Assembly (NCBI GenBank): GCA_046598395.1
Contig: JBKJIQ010000040.1
Span: 124,001 to 188,000, forward strand
DNA: 64,000 nucleotides
Source of the DNA: JAENVU01 sp046598395
GTDB taxonomy: Bacteria > Actinomycetota > Acidimicrobiia > IMCC26256 > JAENVU01
Direction of reading: 5' to 3'
Shown: one piece after another, positions 34,232 to 42,132 of the stretch
Layout: each line of letters starts with the position of its first letter
How positions within the stretch are numbered: the first letter of the stretch is position 1
Notes under the pieces: generated by a model
Databases searched by the model: none
Seen by the model: the letters and a program-made list of their open reading frames with translations, nothing else
What the model was told of the DNA's origin: nothing
Translations under genes and position numbers: made by a program

Positions 34232-36271
34232 GTGAAATTAATTCGTACGCGTGTGTGGGCCGTCGTGCTCGCATCCACGTTGGGTGTCGCCGCGCTCAGC
34301 ACAGCAGGATCGCCGGCGCAGGCCCTCTCGACCCCACCGATCCCGGTCCTCAACTTCGATCACACAATCGCTTCCATGCCGTTCTCGGGCGCGCCAGCCA
34401 ACGCCAAGGACGTCGAGGGCCTCGCCTCCGTCGAGACCGACAACTCGATGTGGGTGACCGACGACAACTCCGACAGCATGTGGGAGATCAACCCCGCGTC
34501 CGGCGCGTACAAGGCAAGGCTGCGCGGCGGCGCCACCAAGGACATCTCCGGCAACCCGCTAGTCGCCTACGCCGACTTCGCTTCGGCGACCGAGGTCGGT
34601 ACCGGCCTGACGTGCGGCCAGAAGCTGGATCCGGCCATCGTCGGCGACACGGCTGCGAACGAGTGCCTCAGCCGTACCGACGACTTCGAGTCGGTCGTGT
34701 ACGACGGATCGGGAGCGCTCTACGTCACCTCCGGCATCGCCCCGGGTCGGACGCTCACCGGCACTCCGGCGAACCCCGCCGTGTGGAAGCTCACCCGCGT
34801 TGGCGGCCACTTCACGCCAACCAGCTGGCAGCAGTTGCCCAACACCGAGGACGCGACCGCGGCGGGATGGCGTCCTGGTACCGGGCTCTACTTCGGCAAG
34901 GGCACGAAGCTCAAGACCTACAACTTCGACACCAACACGCTCGGCAGCACCTTCTCGATCGGGGTGAGCGACATCGTGGGCGTCACGTTCACCGACGCCA
35001 GCACGGCGTTCGTCACGACGGCGAGAGTCGACACGTCCCCCGACCGCACGACGGCGACGTCGGACTCGACGATCTACCGCTTCGACGCATCGAGCTGGAC
35101 CAGGAACACGCCGTGGACGTTCCCGCTCGCCAGCATTGGAACACCCGGTGGGTCGGTCGACGACGACGGCATGATCGACGCCCGCGACCTCGCCATCGTC
35201 GGCGACAAGTTCTACGCCTCGGACGGCTACGACGGCCGCGCGAGCAGCGACCACCCGATCTACGTGTACAACCTCGGTTCGGCGCCGGCCCCCACGGCAT
35301 CCTTCTTCGCAATCCCGAACACGGGGCGGGCACCATTTACCGTTTCGTTCACCGATATCAGCACACCGATCGCGCCGGCCGTCGGTGCCCCCACGAGTTG
35401 GGCCTGGGACTTCGACAACAACGGCACCACCGACAGCACCCTGCAGAACACAACGCACAACTACACGGTGGCCGGCACCTACACGGCGAAGCTGACGGCA
35501 ACGAACTTGTCGGGCTTCACCTCATCCACGCAGAAGATCACGGTCCAGGCGGCAACTGCGCTGCCCGGTGGCTACACCCTCGACGGCTTCGGCGGACTCC
35601 ATGCGTTCCGCGTCGGCACCGGGCCGCAACCTCCCGCAGTATCGGGAGCCACCTACTGGTCCGGCTGGGACATCGCGCGAGGTACTGCAGTGCTCGCGGA
35701 TGGCACCGGCGGCTACACCCTCGATGCCTTCGGCGGACTCCATAAGTTCCGCCTCGGAACGGGTGCGAATCCGCCGTCAGTTTCGGGCAACACCTATTGG
35801 TCCGGCTGGGACATCGCCCGCGGTGTCGCCCTCCTGCCCAACAAGAAGGGTGGCTACGTGGTTGATGGCTTCGGCGGGGTTCACCCGTTTGCCCTCGGCG
35901 CCAACAGCACCCCGCCCGCACCTCGCGGCCTTCCGTACTGGGCTGGCCGGGATATGGCTCGTGGTATCACGATCATGCCCGACGGCAAAGGCGGATACGT
36001 GACCGATCGCACGGGCAGGCTCTTCCCGTTCAAGATCGGGTCGAGTGGCACCGCGCCGCCGGCCGCTAACAACGTGTTCATCACCGGGGGCGTCAGCGTC
36101 CACGGCGTGTCCGTCATCTTCGACGGCAGCGGTGGCTTCACCCTCGACGGCTTCGGCGGACTCCACGCGTTCGGCGTGGGTTTTGCTGCCAAGCCGCCGG
36201 CGGCCATCGGCGCGGCCTGGTGGCCCGGTTGGGACATCGCCCGCGACGTCGCAACGTTGCCTGACGTCTGA
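34232..36271 (+). CDS. Secreted PKD-domain protein with five C-terminal 47-residue repeats
   Basis: 679 residues. The GTG at 34232 has GGGAGG just upstream and gives a signal peptide (KLIRTRVWAVVLASTLGVAA, cleavage probably after PAQA). Residues about 30-345 look like a beta-propeller of the kind seen in extracellular phytase/esterase-like proteins (VEGLASVETDNSMWVTDD). A PKD domain follows at about 350-440 (SWAWDFDNNGTTD ... HNYTVAGTYTAKLTATN). The last 235 residues are five repeats of exactly 47 residues based on GGYTLDGFGGLHAF ... YWSGWDIARG. The repeats resemble tandem modules common in secreted proteins of Acidimicrobiia (recollection). Likely a surface or matrix protein; a very strong terminator follows. 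Confidence 0.82.
   Translation: MKLIRTRVWAVVLASTLGVAALSTAGSPAQALSTPPIPVLNFDHTIASMPFSGAPANAKDVEGLASVETDNSMWVTDDNSDSMWEINPASGAYKARLRGGATKDISGNPLVAYADFASATEVGTGLTCGQKLDPAIVGDTAANECLSRTDDFESVVYDGSGALYVTSGIAPGRTLTGTPANPAVWKLTRVGGHFTPTSWQQLPNTEDATAAGWRPGTGLYFGKGTKLKTYNFDTNTLGSTFSIGVSDIVGVTFTDASTAFVTTARVDTSPDRTTATSDSTIYRFDASSWTRNTPWTFPLASIGTPGGSVDDDGMIDARDLAIVGDKFYASDGYDGRASSDHPIYVYNLGSAPAPTASFFAIPNTGRAPFTVSFTDISTPIAPAVGAPTSWAWDFDNNGTTDSTLQNTTHNYTVAGTYTAKLTATNLSGFTSSTQKITVQAATALPGGYTLDGFGGLHAFRVGTGPQPPAVSGATYWSGWDIARGTAVLADGTGGYTLDAFGGLHKFRLGTGANPPSVSGNTYWSGWDIARGVALLPNKKGGYVVDGFGGVHPFALGANSTPPAPRGLPYWAGRDMARGITIMPDGKGGYVTDRTGRLFPFKIGSSGTAPPAANNVFITGGVSVHGVSVIFDGSGGFTLDGFGGLHAFGVGFAAKPPAAIGAAWWPGWDIARDVATLPDV
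35567..36268 (+). repeat. Five in-frame 141-bp coding repeats
   Basis: Units start at 35567, 35708, 35849, 35990 and 36131. Each encodes 47 residues (the last 46) starting GGYTLDGFGG or a variant, with a central YWSGWDIARG and an end near LPDGxG. Unit 4 is strongly diverged but keeps the length; units 1, 2 and 5 are closest at DNA level. Confidence 0.9.
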
Positions 36272-36292
36272 ATCAACGAGTCAGAGAATGAT

Positions 36293-36327
36293 CGGAGCGG
36301 CCCCGGGAAGATCCCGGGGCCGCTCCG
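36293..36327 (+). terminator. Strong terminator hairpin
   Basis: A perfect 16-bp stem (36293-36308 with 36312-36327) around a 3-base loop, very GC-rich (GGCCCCGGGA arm). It ends the secreted-protein transcript 18 bases before the tRNA-Gly gene. Confidence 0.75.
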
Positions 36328-36344
36328 CGTATGATCGCACCGCC

Positions 36345-36415
36345 GCGGGTGTAGTTCAGAGGTAGAACATCAGCTTCCCAAGCTGAGAACGCGAGTTCGA
36401 TTCTCGTCACCCGCT
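36345..36415 (+). tRNA. tRNA-Gly (anticodon CCC)
   Basis: Acceptor stem GCGGGTG/CACCCGC, anticodon loop TTCCCAA in a TCAGC/GCTGA stem, T-loop TTCGATT, discriminator T at 36415, and CCA encoded at 36416-36418. The gene is intact. Its 3' half from the anticodon loop to just past CCA is the attachment site of two tandem islands. Confidence 0.96.
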
Positions 36416-36419
36416 CCAC
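36375..36419 (+). repeat. Attachment-site repeat, copy 1 (within tRNA-Gly)
   Basis: 45 bp starting TTCCCAAGCTGAG and ending CGCTCCAC, from the anticodon loop to one base past CCA. It recurs at 38506-38550 and 41360-41404, each with one mismatch. This is the classic target segment of tyrosine integrases. Confidence 0.9.
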
Positions 36420-36428
36420 CAACACCGC

Positions 36429-36930
36429 ATGTATCTGCATGGGATGTCGACGGGTGACTTCGCACCGGCCGTGGCAGAGTTCTTCGGTTCGGCTGCGGGC
36501 CTTTCCGCGTCGATGATCACGCGTCTCACGACCCAGTGGCAGACCGACCAACGCGCGTTCGCGGAGCGGCGACTCGATGACCGCGACTTCGTCTACGTGT
36601 GGGTCGACGGCATCCATTTCAATGTTCGTCTCGAAGAAGACCGTCGGTGTTGCCTGGTGATCGTCGGCGTCCGTGCCGATGGGACCAAGGAGCTGGTCGC
36701 GATCACCGACGGATACCGCGAATCGACCGACTCGTGGGCGGATCTGCTCCGCGATCTGAAACGACGGGGGATGCGCCCACCCGCGGTCGGTGACGGTGCG
36801 CTCGGGTTCTGGGCCGCCTTGCGCGAAGTGTTCCCGAGACGACCCGCCAACGGTGATGGGTCCACAAAGCCGCGAACGCGTTGAACGCGCTCCCGAAGTG
36901 GGCCCAACCCACCGCCCGCAAGATGCTCGC
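36429..36930 (+). pseudogene. IS256/Mutator-family transposase remnant
   Basis: The fragment YLHGMSTGDFAPAVAEFFG, LSASMITRL, DDRDFVYVWVDGIHFNVRLEED, GYRESTDSWADLLRDLKRRG and VGDGALGFWAALREVFP is the middle of an IS256-type DDE transposase. The first ~130 residues are missing because the fragment starts next to the attachment site. After VFP near 36836 one base is lost, and the expected continuation (WVHKAANALNALPKWAQP) is found in another frame, preceded by a TGA where the family has Cys. The C-terminal third is gone after KMLA. The element is dead. Its right end joins directly the start of the Fic-protein frame. Confidence 0.85.
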
Positions 36931-36932
36931 CG

Positions 36933-38360
36933 TTGGTGCGGCTCGCCCGGGGCATCTACGCCACTGAGGTAGGCGCCGACCCTAGCGACGTGGTCCGCCG
37001 TTCGTGGCGGGAAATCGTCGGTCGGCGGTTCCCCGATGCCGTGGTGACCGACCGCTCGGCCATCTGGGCCCAACCCCACGACGGCTACCTGTTCGTCACC
37101 TCGTCGCGGGAGGCCACCCTCGCGCTGGCGGGCCTCACCGTCGTGTCGCGCAAAGGCCCCGGCGCCCTCGAGGGTGACATCTCCCTTGGGGCCGGCGTCC
37201 ACCTCGCCTCGCGACCCCGAGCACTGCTCGACAACACCCGGCCAACGCGCAAGCGCAGCGATCGGCCACCGGCCACGCTGTCGGCCGCCGAGCTGGCGGA
37301 CTGGATCGACCATCTCTGCGCCCTTGACGGCGCATCTCAAGTCAGCGCATATCGCGACACGGCCGAGGCTCTCGCCGGCACACTCGGCGCGTCGCCCGCC
37401 CGGGTCGAGACACTCAACGAGCTTGTGGGCGCCGCGCTTGGGACGCGCGAGGCGACCTCCGGGTCCGTCGCCATGAAGGCACGCGCAGCCGGCGTTCCGT
37501 TCGACCAGGGACGAACCCTCCGCTTCGAATTGCTCGCCAATCACCTACGCGGAGTGGTGACAACGCACCCGGCTCTCCCGGCCGACGTCGGCCGGCGCGC
37601 GACGCTGCCATTCTGGGAGGCCTACTTTTCGAACTTCATCGAAGGCACGGAGTTCACCCCCGACGAAGCGGAACGCATCGTCTTCGACGACGATATACCC
37701 GCTGCGCGCCCTGAGGATGCCCACGACGTTCTCGCCACTTTCCAGCTCGTCTCCGATGAGGTCGAGCTCCGTCGCCGAACGGCGTCGGGTGACGAATTCC
37801 TCGATCTCCTCCGGGCCTGGCACCGCATCATCCTCGGCGGGAGGCCCGACAAGCGACCCGGTGAGTTCAAGCGATACCCGAACCAAGCAGGCAACACGAT
37901 GTTCGTTGCTCCCGACCTGGTCGAGGGCACCCTTCGGCGCGGGTACGAGATCCTCGAATCGCTCGCCACGCCGACGCAGCGGGGCACGTTCGCTGCATTC
38001 CTTGTCGCCGAAGTCCATCCTTTCGACGACGGCAACGGTCGATTGGCGCGAGCCGTGATGAACGCGGAGTACGTCGCCGGCGACGAGCAGCGGGCGGTGA
38101 TCCCGACCATCTCACGGAACCACTACCTCCGTGCACTCCGGCGACTGAGCCGCCAGGACCATCCCGACCTCTTCGTCACCTACCTCGATCGCGTCCGTCG
38201 CTGGACGGCACGTATCAACTGGTCGACGCTGGCTGTCGCCCGCGAGAGCCTCGACCGAACCAACGCGTTCGCGGACGCCAACGACGCCGAGGACCGGGGA
38301 CTCCAGCTCCTCGACCCCGTCACGACGGGCGCTGCGATCACAACCGGCGAACCGGCCTGA
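36933..38360 (+). CDS. AbiEi-like/Fic-domain fusion protein, probably 5'-truncated
   Basis: 475 residues if the TTG at 36933 is used (GTG 36936 is next). Residues 1 to about 110 (VRLARGIYATEVGADPSDVV ... AVVTDRSAIWA) resemble the part of AbiEi-type antitoxin regulators that follows the winged helix; the winged helix itself is missing, replaced by the transposase remnant. From about 190 on it is a Fic protein: the inhibitory motif FSNFIEGTEF (SxxxEG) and the full catalytic motif HPFDDGNGRLAR with flap region NTMFVAPD. Fic enzymes attach AMP to target proteins; the motif order marks an auto-inhibited class II type. The active site looks intact, but expression is doubtful since the natural start and promoter appear lost. 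Confidence 0.75.
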   Translation: MVRLARGIYATEVGADPSDVVRRSWREIVGRRFPDAVVTDRSAIWAQPHDGYLFVTSSREATLALAGLTVVSRKGPGALEGDISLGAGVHLASRPRALLDNTRPTRKRSDRPPATLSAAELADWIDHLCALDGASQVSAYRDTAEALAGTLGASPARVETLNELVGAALGTREATSGSVAMKARAAGVPFDQGRTLRFELLANHLRGVVTTHPALPADVGRRATLPFWEAYFSNFIEGTEFTPDEAERIVFDDDIPAARPEDAHDVLATFQLVSDEVELRRRTASGDEFLDLLRAWHRIILGGRPDKRPGEFKRYPNQAGNTMFVAPDLVEGTLRRGYEILESLATPTQRGTFAAFLVAEVHPFDDGNGRLARAVMNAEYVAGDEQRAVIPTISRNHYLRALRRLSRQDHPDLFVTYLDRVRRWTARINWSTLAVARESLDRTNAFADANDAEDRGLQLLDPVTTGAAITTGEPA

Positions 38361-38505
38361 CACCACGTCTGGGCACCCCGCTCCGCAAACCATCCCGCGG
38401 ATATCCCGCGGACACCGACATTCGCGAGTGTTCGCCCCTATTCGGAGATGGGCTCTGACCTGGGGAAACTGTTCGTCAGCGTCCGCCGAAAACCGTTCGT
38501 ACGCA

Positions 38506-38550
38506 TTCCCAAGCTGAGAACGCTAGTTCGATTCTCGTCACCCGCTCCAC
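38506..38550 (+). repeat. Attachment-site repeat, copy 2
   Basis: 44 of 45 bases identical to the tRNA-Gly 3' half (T instead of G at 38524). There is no 5' half of a tRNA here. It separates the first (36420-38550) from the second (38551-41404) island. Confidence 0.92.
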
Positions 38551-38604
38551 GAGAGGCGCGAATCGACCATTGCGATCGTTGAAGGTGTTTGACCGGTCTG
38601 TCCG

Positions 38605-38683
38605 GTGTCCAGTAGCTACTGGACACTGGACACCGGCCCCAGTAGAGTGTCCGGTGTCCGGTAGCCATAGGACTTGTGGACAC
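38605..38683 (+). promoter_or_regulatory. Array of GTGTCC boxes, probable operator of the AbiE-like pair
   Basis: Six GTGTCC/GGACAC hexamers: plus orientation at 38605, 38647 and 38654; minus at 38621, 38628 and 38678. The first two are the ends of a perfect 22-bp palindrome (38605-38626) centred on AGTAGCTACT; 38654 and 38678 flank a longer imperfect inverted repeat. The array ends 16 bases before the start codon of the next gene. AbiEi antitoxins are known to bind inverted repeats in their own promoter, which this layout fits. Confidence 0.7.
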
Positions 38684-38699
38684 CCTCGGAGGTGGGCCG

Positions 38700-39788
38700 A
38701 TGCCAAAGCTCCGTACGAAGCCTGAACAGCGGGTCGACTCGGCCATCGAGGAACTCGAGGCCCTTGCCTCTGCCAACCGGGGTGTCACGGTGGTCCGGTC
38801 CGGACCGGAACAGGTGAAGATCACCGTCGGCCGTCAAGGCTGGCCAGCCAAGGTGGTCGCTCGAGACGCGGTGTCACTTCGAGAGGCGCAGATGCTCGTC
38901 GAGACGGAAGCGCGCGGATCGAGGATCATCGTCGCCAATCAGCTGTCCGCCGAGGCGAAGGACTTCCTGGTTCTCCGGAACGACGACCTCACGAACTATT
39001 GGTGGAGCTGGCTCGATCGTCGAGGCGAACTAGCGCTCAACCACCCGAAGGCCTCCGGGATCATCCACTTCGAGAACTCGGCGATGAGCCACCGGCCGTC
39101 GCTTCCTGGCGGGTGGCGGCTCGCGGCTCCCCGATCCGACGGACCAATCCGCGGCCGTGCCGGCATCAGCTATGCAGCCGCCCTGCTCCTCCATCCCGCC
39201 ACTCCACCATCGATCCGCGCCATCGCCCGCGATGCCCAGATGTCACATGGCGCCGTGGGCGAAGCATCGAAGCTGCTCCGCGAATCCGGACTCGTCTTGC
39301 CGTCCGGCGAACCGCAGATCCCCGAGCTGTTCTGGGCCCTCGCCGCAGTGTGGAGCCCAATACGCATCACCCCCGTCGCGACTCTCCCGACCCCAGAGAA
39401 CGCCAACCACCTCCGAGCCGAACTCGATCACCTCGACAATCCGGGCTGGTGCCTCGGCGGCGACGAATCGGCCGCTGCATGGGGAGCACCCGTGTTCAGC
39501 GCCGCGTCGCGCCCGTGGATCTGGGTTCCTCAAGAGGGCGATGCTCGACGGACCGAGCGCGCACTCAAGCCCTCAACTTGGGACGACTGCGCCGCCGTCG
39601 TTGCCGTGCCACCCACCGCCTTGGTCTGCAGCACTCGACTTTTCGCACCGACGCCCGTGCCGCTGCCGTTCCTGCCCAGCGCCCATCCGCTGTTCCTGGC
39701 TCTCGAACTCGCCCAGGATCCTGCCCGTGGGCACGAGATCCTCGATCCATGGCACCCCGCACAGCATGAGATCCAACGTGTCTGGTGA
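38700..39788 (+). CDS. AbiEi-like transcriptional regulator/antitoxin
   Basis: 362 residues. The N-terminal ~110 residues include SRIIVANQLSAEAKDFL and WWSWLDRRGELALN, resembling a restriction-endonuclease-like fold found at the front of some AbiEi-family proteins. A winged helix follows at about 170-205 (PSIRAIARDAQMSHGAVGEA, then LLRESGLVLPSG). The last part (LFWALAAVWSPIRITPV ... NPGWCLGGDESAAAWGAPVF) is the AbiEi C-terminal type of domain. GGAGG is 7 bases before the ATG. It overlaps the following nucleotidyltransferase gene, the standard order of type IV AbiE toxin-antitoxin systems. Family is judged by layout and partial motifs, not by a search. Confidence 0.7.
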   Translation: MPKLRTKPEQRVDSAIEELEALASANRGVTVVRSGPEQVKITVGRQGWPAKVVARDAVSLREAQMLVETEARGSRIIVANQLSAEAKDFLVLRNDDLTNYWWSWLDRRGELALNHPKASGIIHFENSAMSHRPSLPGGWRLAAPRSDGPIRGRAGISYAAALLLHPATPPSIRAIARDAQMSHGAVGEASKLLRESGLVLPSGEPQIPELFWALAAVWSPIRITPVATLPTPENANHLRAELDHLDNPGWCLGGDESAAAWGAPVFSAASRPWIWVPQEGDARRTERALKPSTWDDCAAVVAVPPTALVCSTRLFAPTPVPLPFLPSAHPLFLALELAQDPARGHEILDPWHPAQHEIQRVW

Positions 39789-40530
39789 CCCGCCGCTCAC
39801 CATCGTCCCCGCGACCAGTCAGCGGTTGCTCGATGCCGCGAGGCACGTTCTCGCCACACCCGGGTTGCCGCCGGTCGTGCTCATCGGCGGCTTGGCAGTG
39901 ACCATGCGCGTCGGCGCGGCTGGCATTGCCCACCGAGCCACCCTCGACATCGACCTGGTGACCGTCTACGCCGAGCCCGAGCCGGAAGCCCTGGAAATCC
40001 TGGCCGCCGCGCATCACTCCGAACAGCACCCGCTGCTCGTCGACAACGTCAAGGTCGACCTCATCCCGACGAGCCCCATCGTCGACGGCGACCTCGACGG
40101 ATTCTCAGACAAGGACATCCTCTTCCTGGCCGGCCACCGCTGGGCATTCGAGGGGGCCGAACCAGTCCGACTCAGCACCGCCGGGTCGCCCCCTCTCGAG
40201 ATCGATGTTGCGACACCTGCGGGACTCGTCGCGGCGAAGAGCCACGCGGTCGGCTACCCAAACTCTGTGCGGCGCGCAACGAAACACGGCTCGGACCTGC
40301 TCGACCTGTTCCGCCTGATCGACCTCTACAACAACGACGGCTCCCTCACCCAAGAGTTGCGCTCAGGTCCAACCGAACTCGCCCGGATCATCGCGGACAT
40401 CGCCGGGCGCGAGATCCTCATCAACCCCGCGGCCGCGGTGAGCACGATGTCCTCCGCATCACCGACTCCGATTGAGGCTGATCGCGTGACGGACGCGCTC
40501 GAAGTGTTCATCGGAGAACTTCGCGCCTAG
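39766..40530 (+). CDS. AbiEii-like nucleotidyltransferase toxin
   Basis: 254 residues. A DNA-polymerase-beta-type nucleotidyltransferase: the GG motif and catalytic carboxylates are in VVLIGGLAVTMRVG ... RATLDIDLVT, and a third carboxylate in VKVDLIP; the C-terminal KSHAVGYPNSVRRATKHGSD with DLFRLIDLY fits AbiEii-type enzymes, which add nucleotides to tRNA and stop growth, protecting the population from phage. ATG 39766 overlaps the upstream gene by 23 bases (GTG 39778 is the alternative), so the two are coupled. No damage is visible. Confidence 0.75.
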   Translation: MRSNVSGDPPLTIVPATSQRLLDAARHVLATPGLPPVVLIGGLAVTMRVGAAGIAHRATLDIDLVTVYAEPEPEALEILAAAHHSEQHPLLVDNVKVDLIPTSPIVDGDLDGFSDKDILFLAGHRWAFEGAEPVRLSTAGSPPLEIDVATPAGLVAAKSHAVGYPNSVRRATKHGSDLLDLFRLIDLYNNDGSLTQELRSGPTELARIIADIAGREILINPAAAVSTMSSASPTPIEADRVTDALEVFIGELRA

Positions 40531-40609
40531 CCCCAGGCCGACGCGCGGACGGGTGAACGATGACGGGTTGACGAACAGAACGAATCCATCCCGCGGATAT
40601 CCGCTTCGC

Positions 40610-40780
40610 ATGGCAAAGACCTGGACTTCCACAAGCGGTGGCGTCGTTGCGGAAACCGACATTCGCAGTGTCGTCGATGACGCCATGCTCCGCGAACTCT
40701 TGAGCGACTTGGAACCTCCAACCAGCGATGATGCTCCGTTCAAGTTCGTCAAACACAACCCAATCCCGTTGGGCGAATAA
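40610..40780 (+). CDS. Small protein upstream of a decayed nucleotidyltransferase, possible antitoxin
   Basis: 56 residues, MAKTWTSTSGG then DIRSVVDDAMLRELLSDLEPP, acidic with one amphipathic helix. Not recognised. It lies directly in front of, and nearly overlaps, the remains of a second nucleotidyltransferase, so the two may have formed a small toxin-antitoxin or effector pair. No good ribosome binding site is seen. Confidence 0.45.
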   Translation: MAKTWTSTSGGVVAETDIRSVVDDAMLRELLSDLEPPTSDDAPFKFVKHNPIPLGE

Positions 40781-41106
40781 CCGAGATCTCATTCGAGGCG
40801 TGGCTCGCGCTGTTTGCTGAGCACGAGGTCAAATTCATCGTCGTCGGGGGCTTCGCTGGCGTGCTCCACGGAGCAGGTCGCCCGACCTCGATCTTGACGT
40901 GGTGCCAGCATGGACGCATTCATGAAGGCCTCCCGGTGACGTTCGAAGCACTCCGCGCGCGCGCGCACACAATCGTCGCGTTCGACCACGCCATCACCGT
41001 CGCGTCGCTCGACGACATCATCACGTCGAAGGAATACGCGAATCGCCGCAAAGACGCCGAGGCGCTACCCGAACTGCGACGACTGCGCGACACGGAGCAG
41101 CAATGA
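40780..41106 (+). pseudogene. Remnant of a small nucleotidyltransferase
   Basis: The frame reads FEAWLALFAEHEVKFIVVGG, FAGVLHGAGRPT, the start of a nucleotidyltransferase domain. The expected DxD continuation DLDVVPAWTH is present but one frame over (from about 40891), and it ends in a stop after a few codons. Further on the first frame resumes with ITVASLDDIITSKEYANRRK and DAEALPELRRL, the usual end of such proteins. So there is a frameshift plus an internal deletion, and no start codon in frame. Inactive. Confidence 0.7.
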
Positions 41107-41359
41107 AAGCGATCGCATGGCCCATCCATGGCGCGGCCGCCACCGTTCGCTTGGGTTCAATGCCGTCCACGAAACACTCTCATCGCCCCTGACAGTTCGC
41201 CAACGGTTGCCGCCGACCAGTTCGCGACTGTTCCCTAGCGGGTGGCGGCTCGCCGCGCATCCGGGAAAGTCGCCGTTCGGGAAAGTTCGTCGACGCGCGG
41301 CCGGCGTTGAGACCCTCCGAAGGGTTCGTGCGAGTGCGGGGCTCTCGCCCCAGGATGGG
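41107..41359. other. Non-coding end of the second island
   Basis: About 250 bases between the nucleotidyltransferase remnant and the third attachment repeat. I see no gene, RNA or integrase fragment; the GC-rich sequence contains no clear repeat. Confidence 0.5.
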
Positions 41360-41404
41360 TTCCCAAGTTGAGAACGCGAGTTCGATTCTCGTCACCCGCT
41401 CCAC
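41360..41404 (+). repeat. Attachment-site repeat, copy 3 (outer end of the islands)
   Basis: 44 of 45 bases identical to the tRNA-Gly 3' half (T instead of C at 41368). Core-genome genes resume 33 bases further on. Confidence 0.92.
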
Positions 41405-41436
41405 AGGAACTGCGTCCCTCCGCGGCGGCAGTGCTC

Positions 41437-42132
41437 TTACGACCCGACGCGAGCCACCATCTCCGCGGTGAGTGGATTCTTGCCACTGATCCCTCCGGAG
41501 ACCGTGATCGGATGAAACCTCACGAACGCTTCACGCTTGTGGAACGGCTTCGTATTTCCGCCGCGGATCGCGCTCGGGTGCGGATTCTCGCTCTTGCCGT
41601 ATGCGTAAGCCCCCGCGGCGTCGGCCGACTCCCAGAACGAACAGGTTGCAATGAACGGCGGGCGGGCCAGGCCGGTTGCCCAGATCAGGCCGTCGGCCCT
41701 TGCTACCGCGGCCTCCGCCTTTGCACTCGTGCGGAAGAATCGCGGCGCCTGGCTGACCCGAAATCGGCCGAGCGTGAGCACCACAACCGGGCCCTCGTGA
41801 TCGGTGGCGCGCGTCTTGGGTACCTCGGCGTCGAGACCCGGCCACGACCCGTGCGCTCGGAGCGGTGCGAGCCTCGCCGAGAAGCCCTCCGCGAGCCCGG
41901 CGACGCGAGGGTCGTGCGCCAGAAACGCGTCGAGTGCTGCTTCGTTGTCCCAGAAGCCGATCACGCCCACGCGGCCAAAGTCCGGCGACTTGCGCAGCGA
42001 TCCGCTGAGCGGAGCAGTGACGCCCACCTCAATCTCACGAAGCCCCGGAATCGATCCCGGCTTCGGCGGTCGGGCCAGCCGTACGAGGGTGCTGCGGACT
42101 CCCACATTCGCGATGTTCACCGAGACAATCAT
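41437..42132 (-). CDS. Spheroidene-monooxygenase-like (CrtA-type) protein
   Basis: 231 residues. Segments LLSLTLGRFRV-like VVVLTLGRFRVSQAPRFF and FIATCSFWESADAAGAYAYG resemble the CrtA-like family, which includes heme-binding oxygenases of carotenoid synthesis but also many uncharacterised dimeric alpha-beta barrel proteins. It starts with ATG 42132 after AAGGG. No carotenoid genes are nearby, so an oxygenase role is not supported by context. It is the first core gene to the right of the islands. Confidence 0.6.
   Translation of the reverse strand: MIVSVNIANVGVRSTLVRLARPPKPGSIPGLREIEVGVTAPLSGSLRKSPDFGRVGVIGFWDNEAALDAFLAHDPRVAGLAEGFSARLAPLRAHGSWPGLDAEVPKTRATDHEGPVVVLTLGRFRVSQAPRFFRTSAKAEAAVARADGLIWATGLARPPFIATCSFWESADAAGAYAYGKSENPHPSAIRGGNTKPFHKREAFVRFHPITVSGGISGKNPLTAEMVARVGS

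Noticed and set aside
38392..38430. Short sequence shared with 40588-40670 (ATCCCGCGGATATCC and ACCGACATTCGC)
   Set aside because: Two matches of 12-16 bases with different spacing hint at common ancestry of the island ends, but are too short to support a repeat family.
36420..41404. Search for an integrase or excisionase in the islands
   Set aside because: No frame shows the tyrosine-recombinase R..HxxR..Y pattern or a serine-recombinase start; the only mobility gene is the broken IS256-type fragment.
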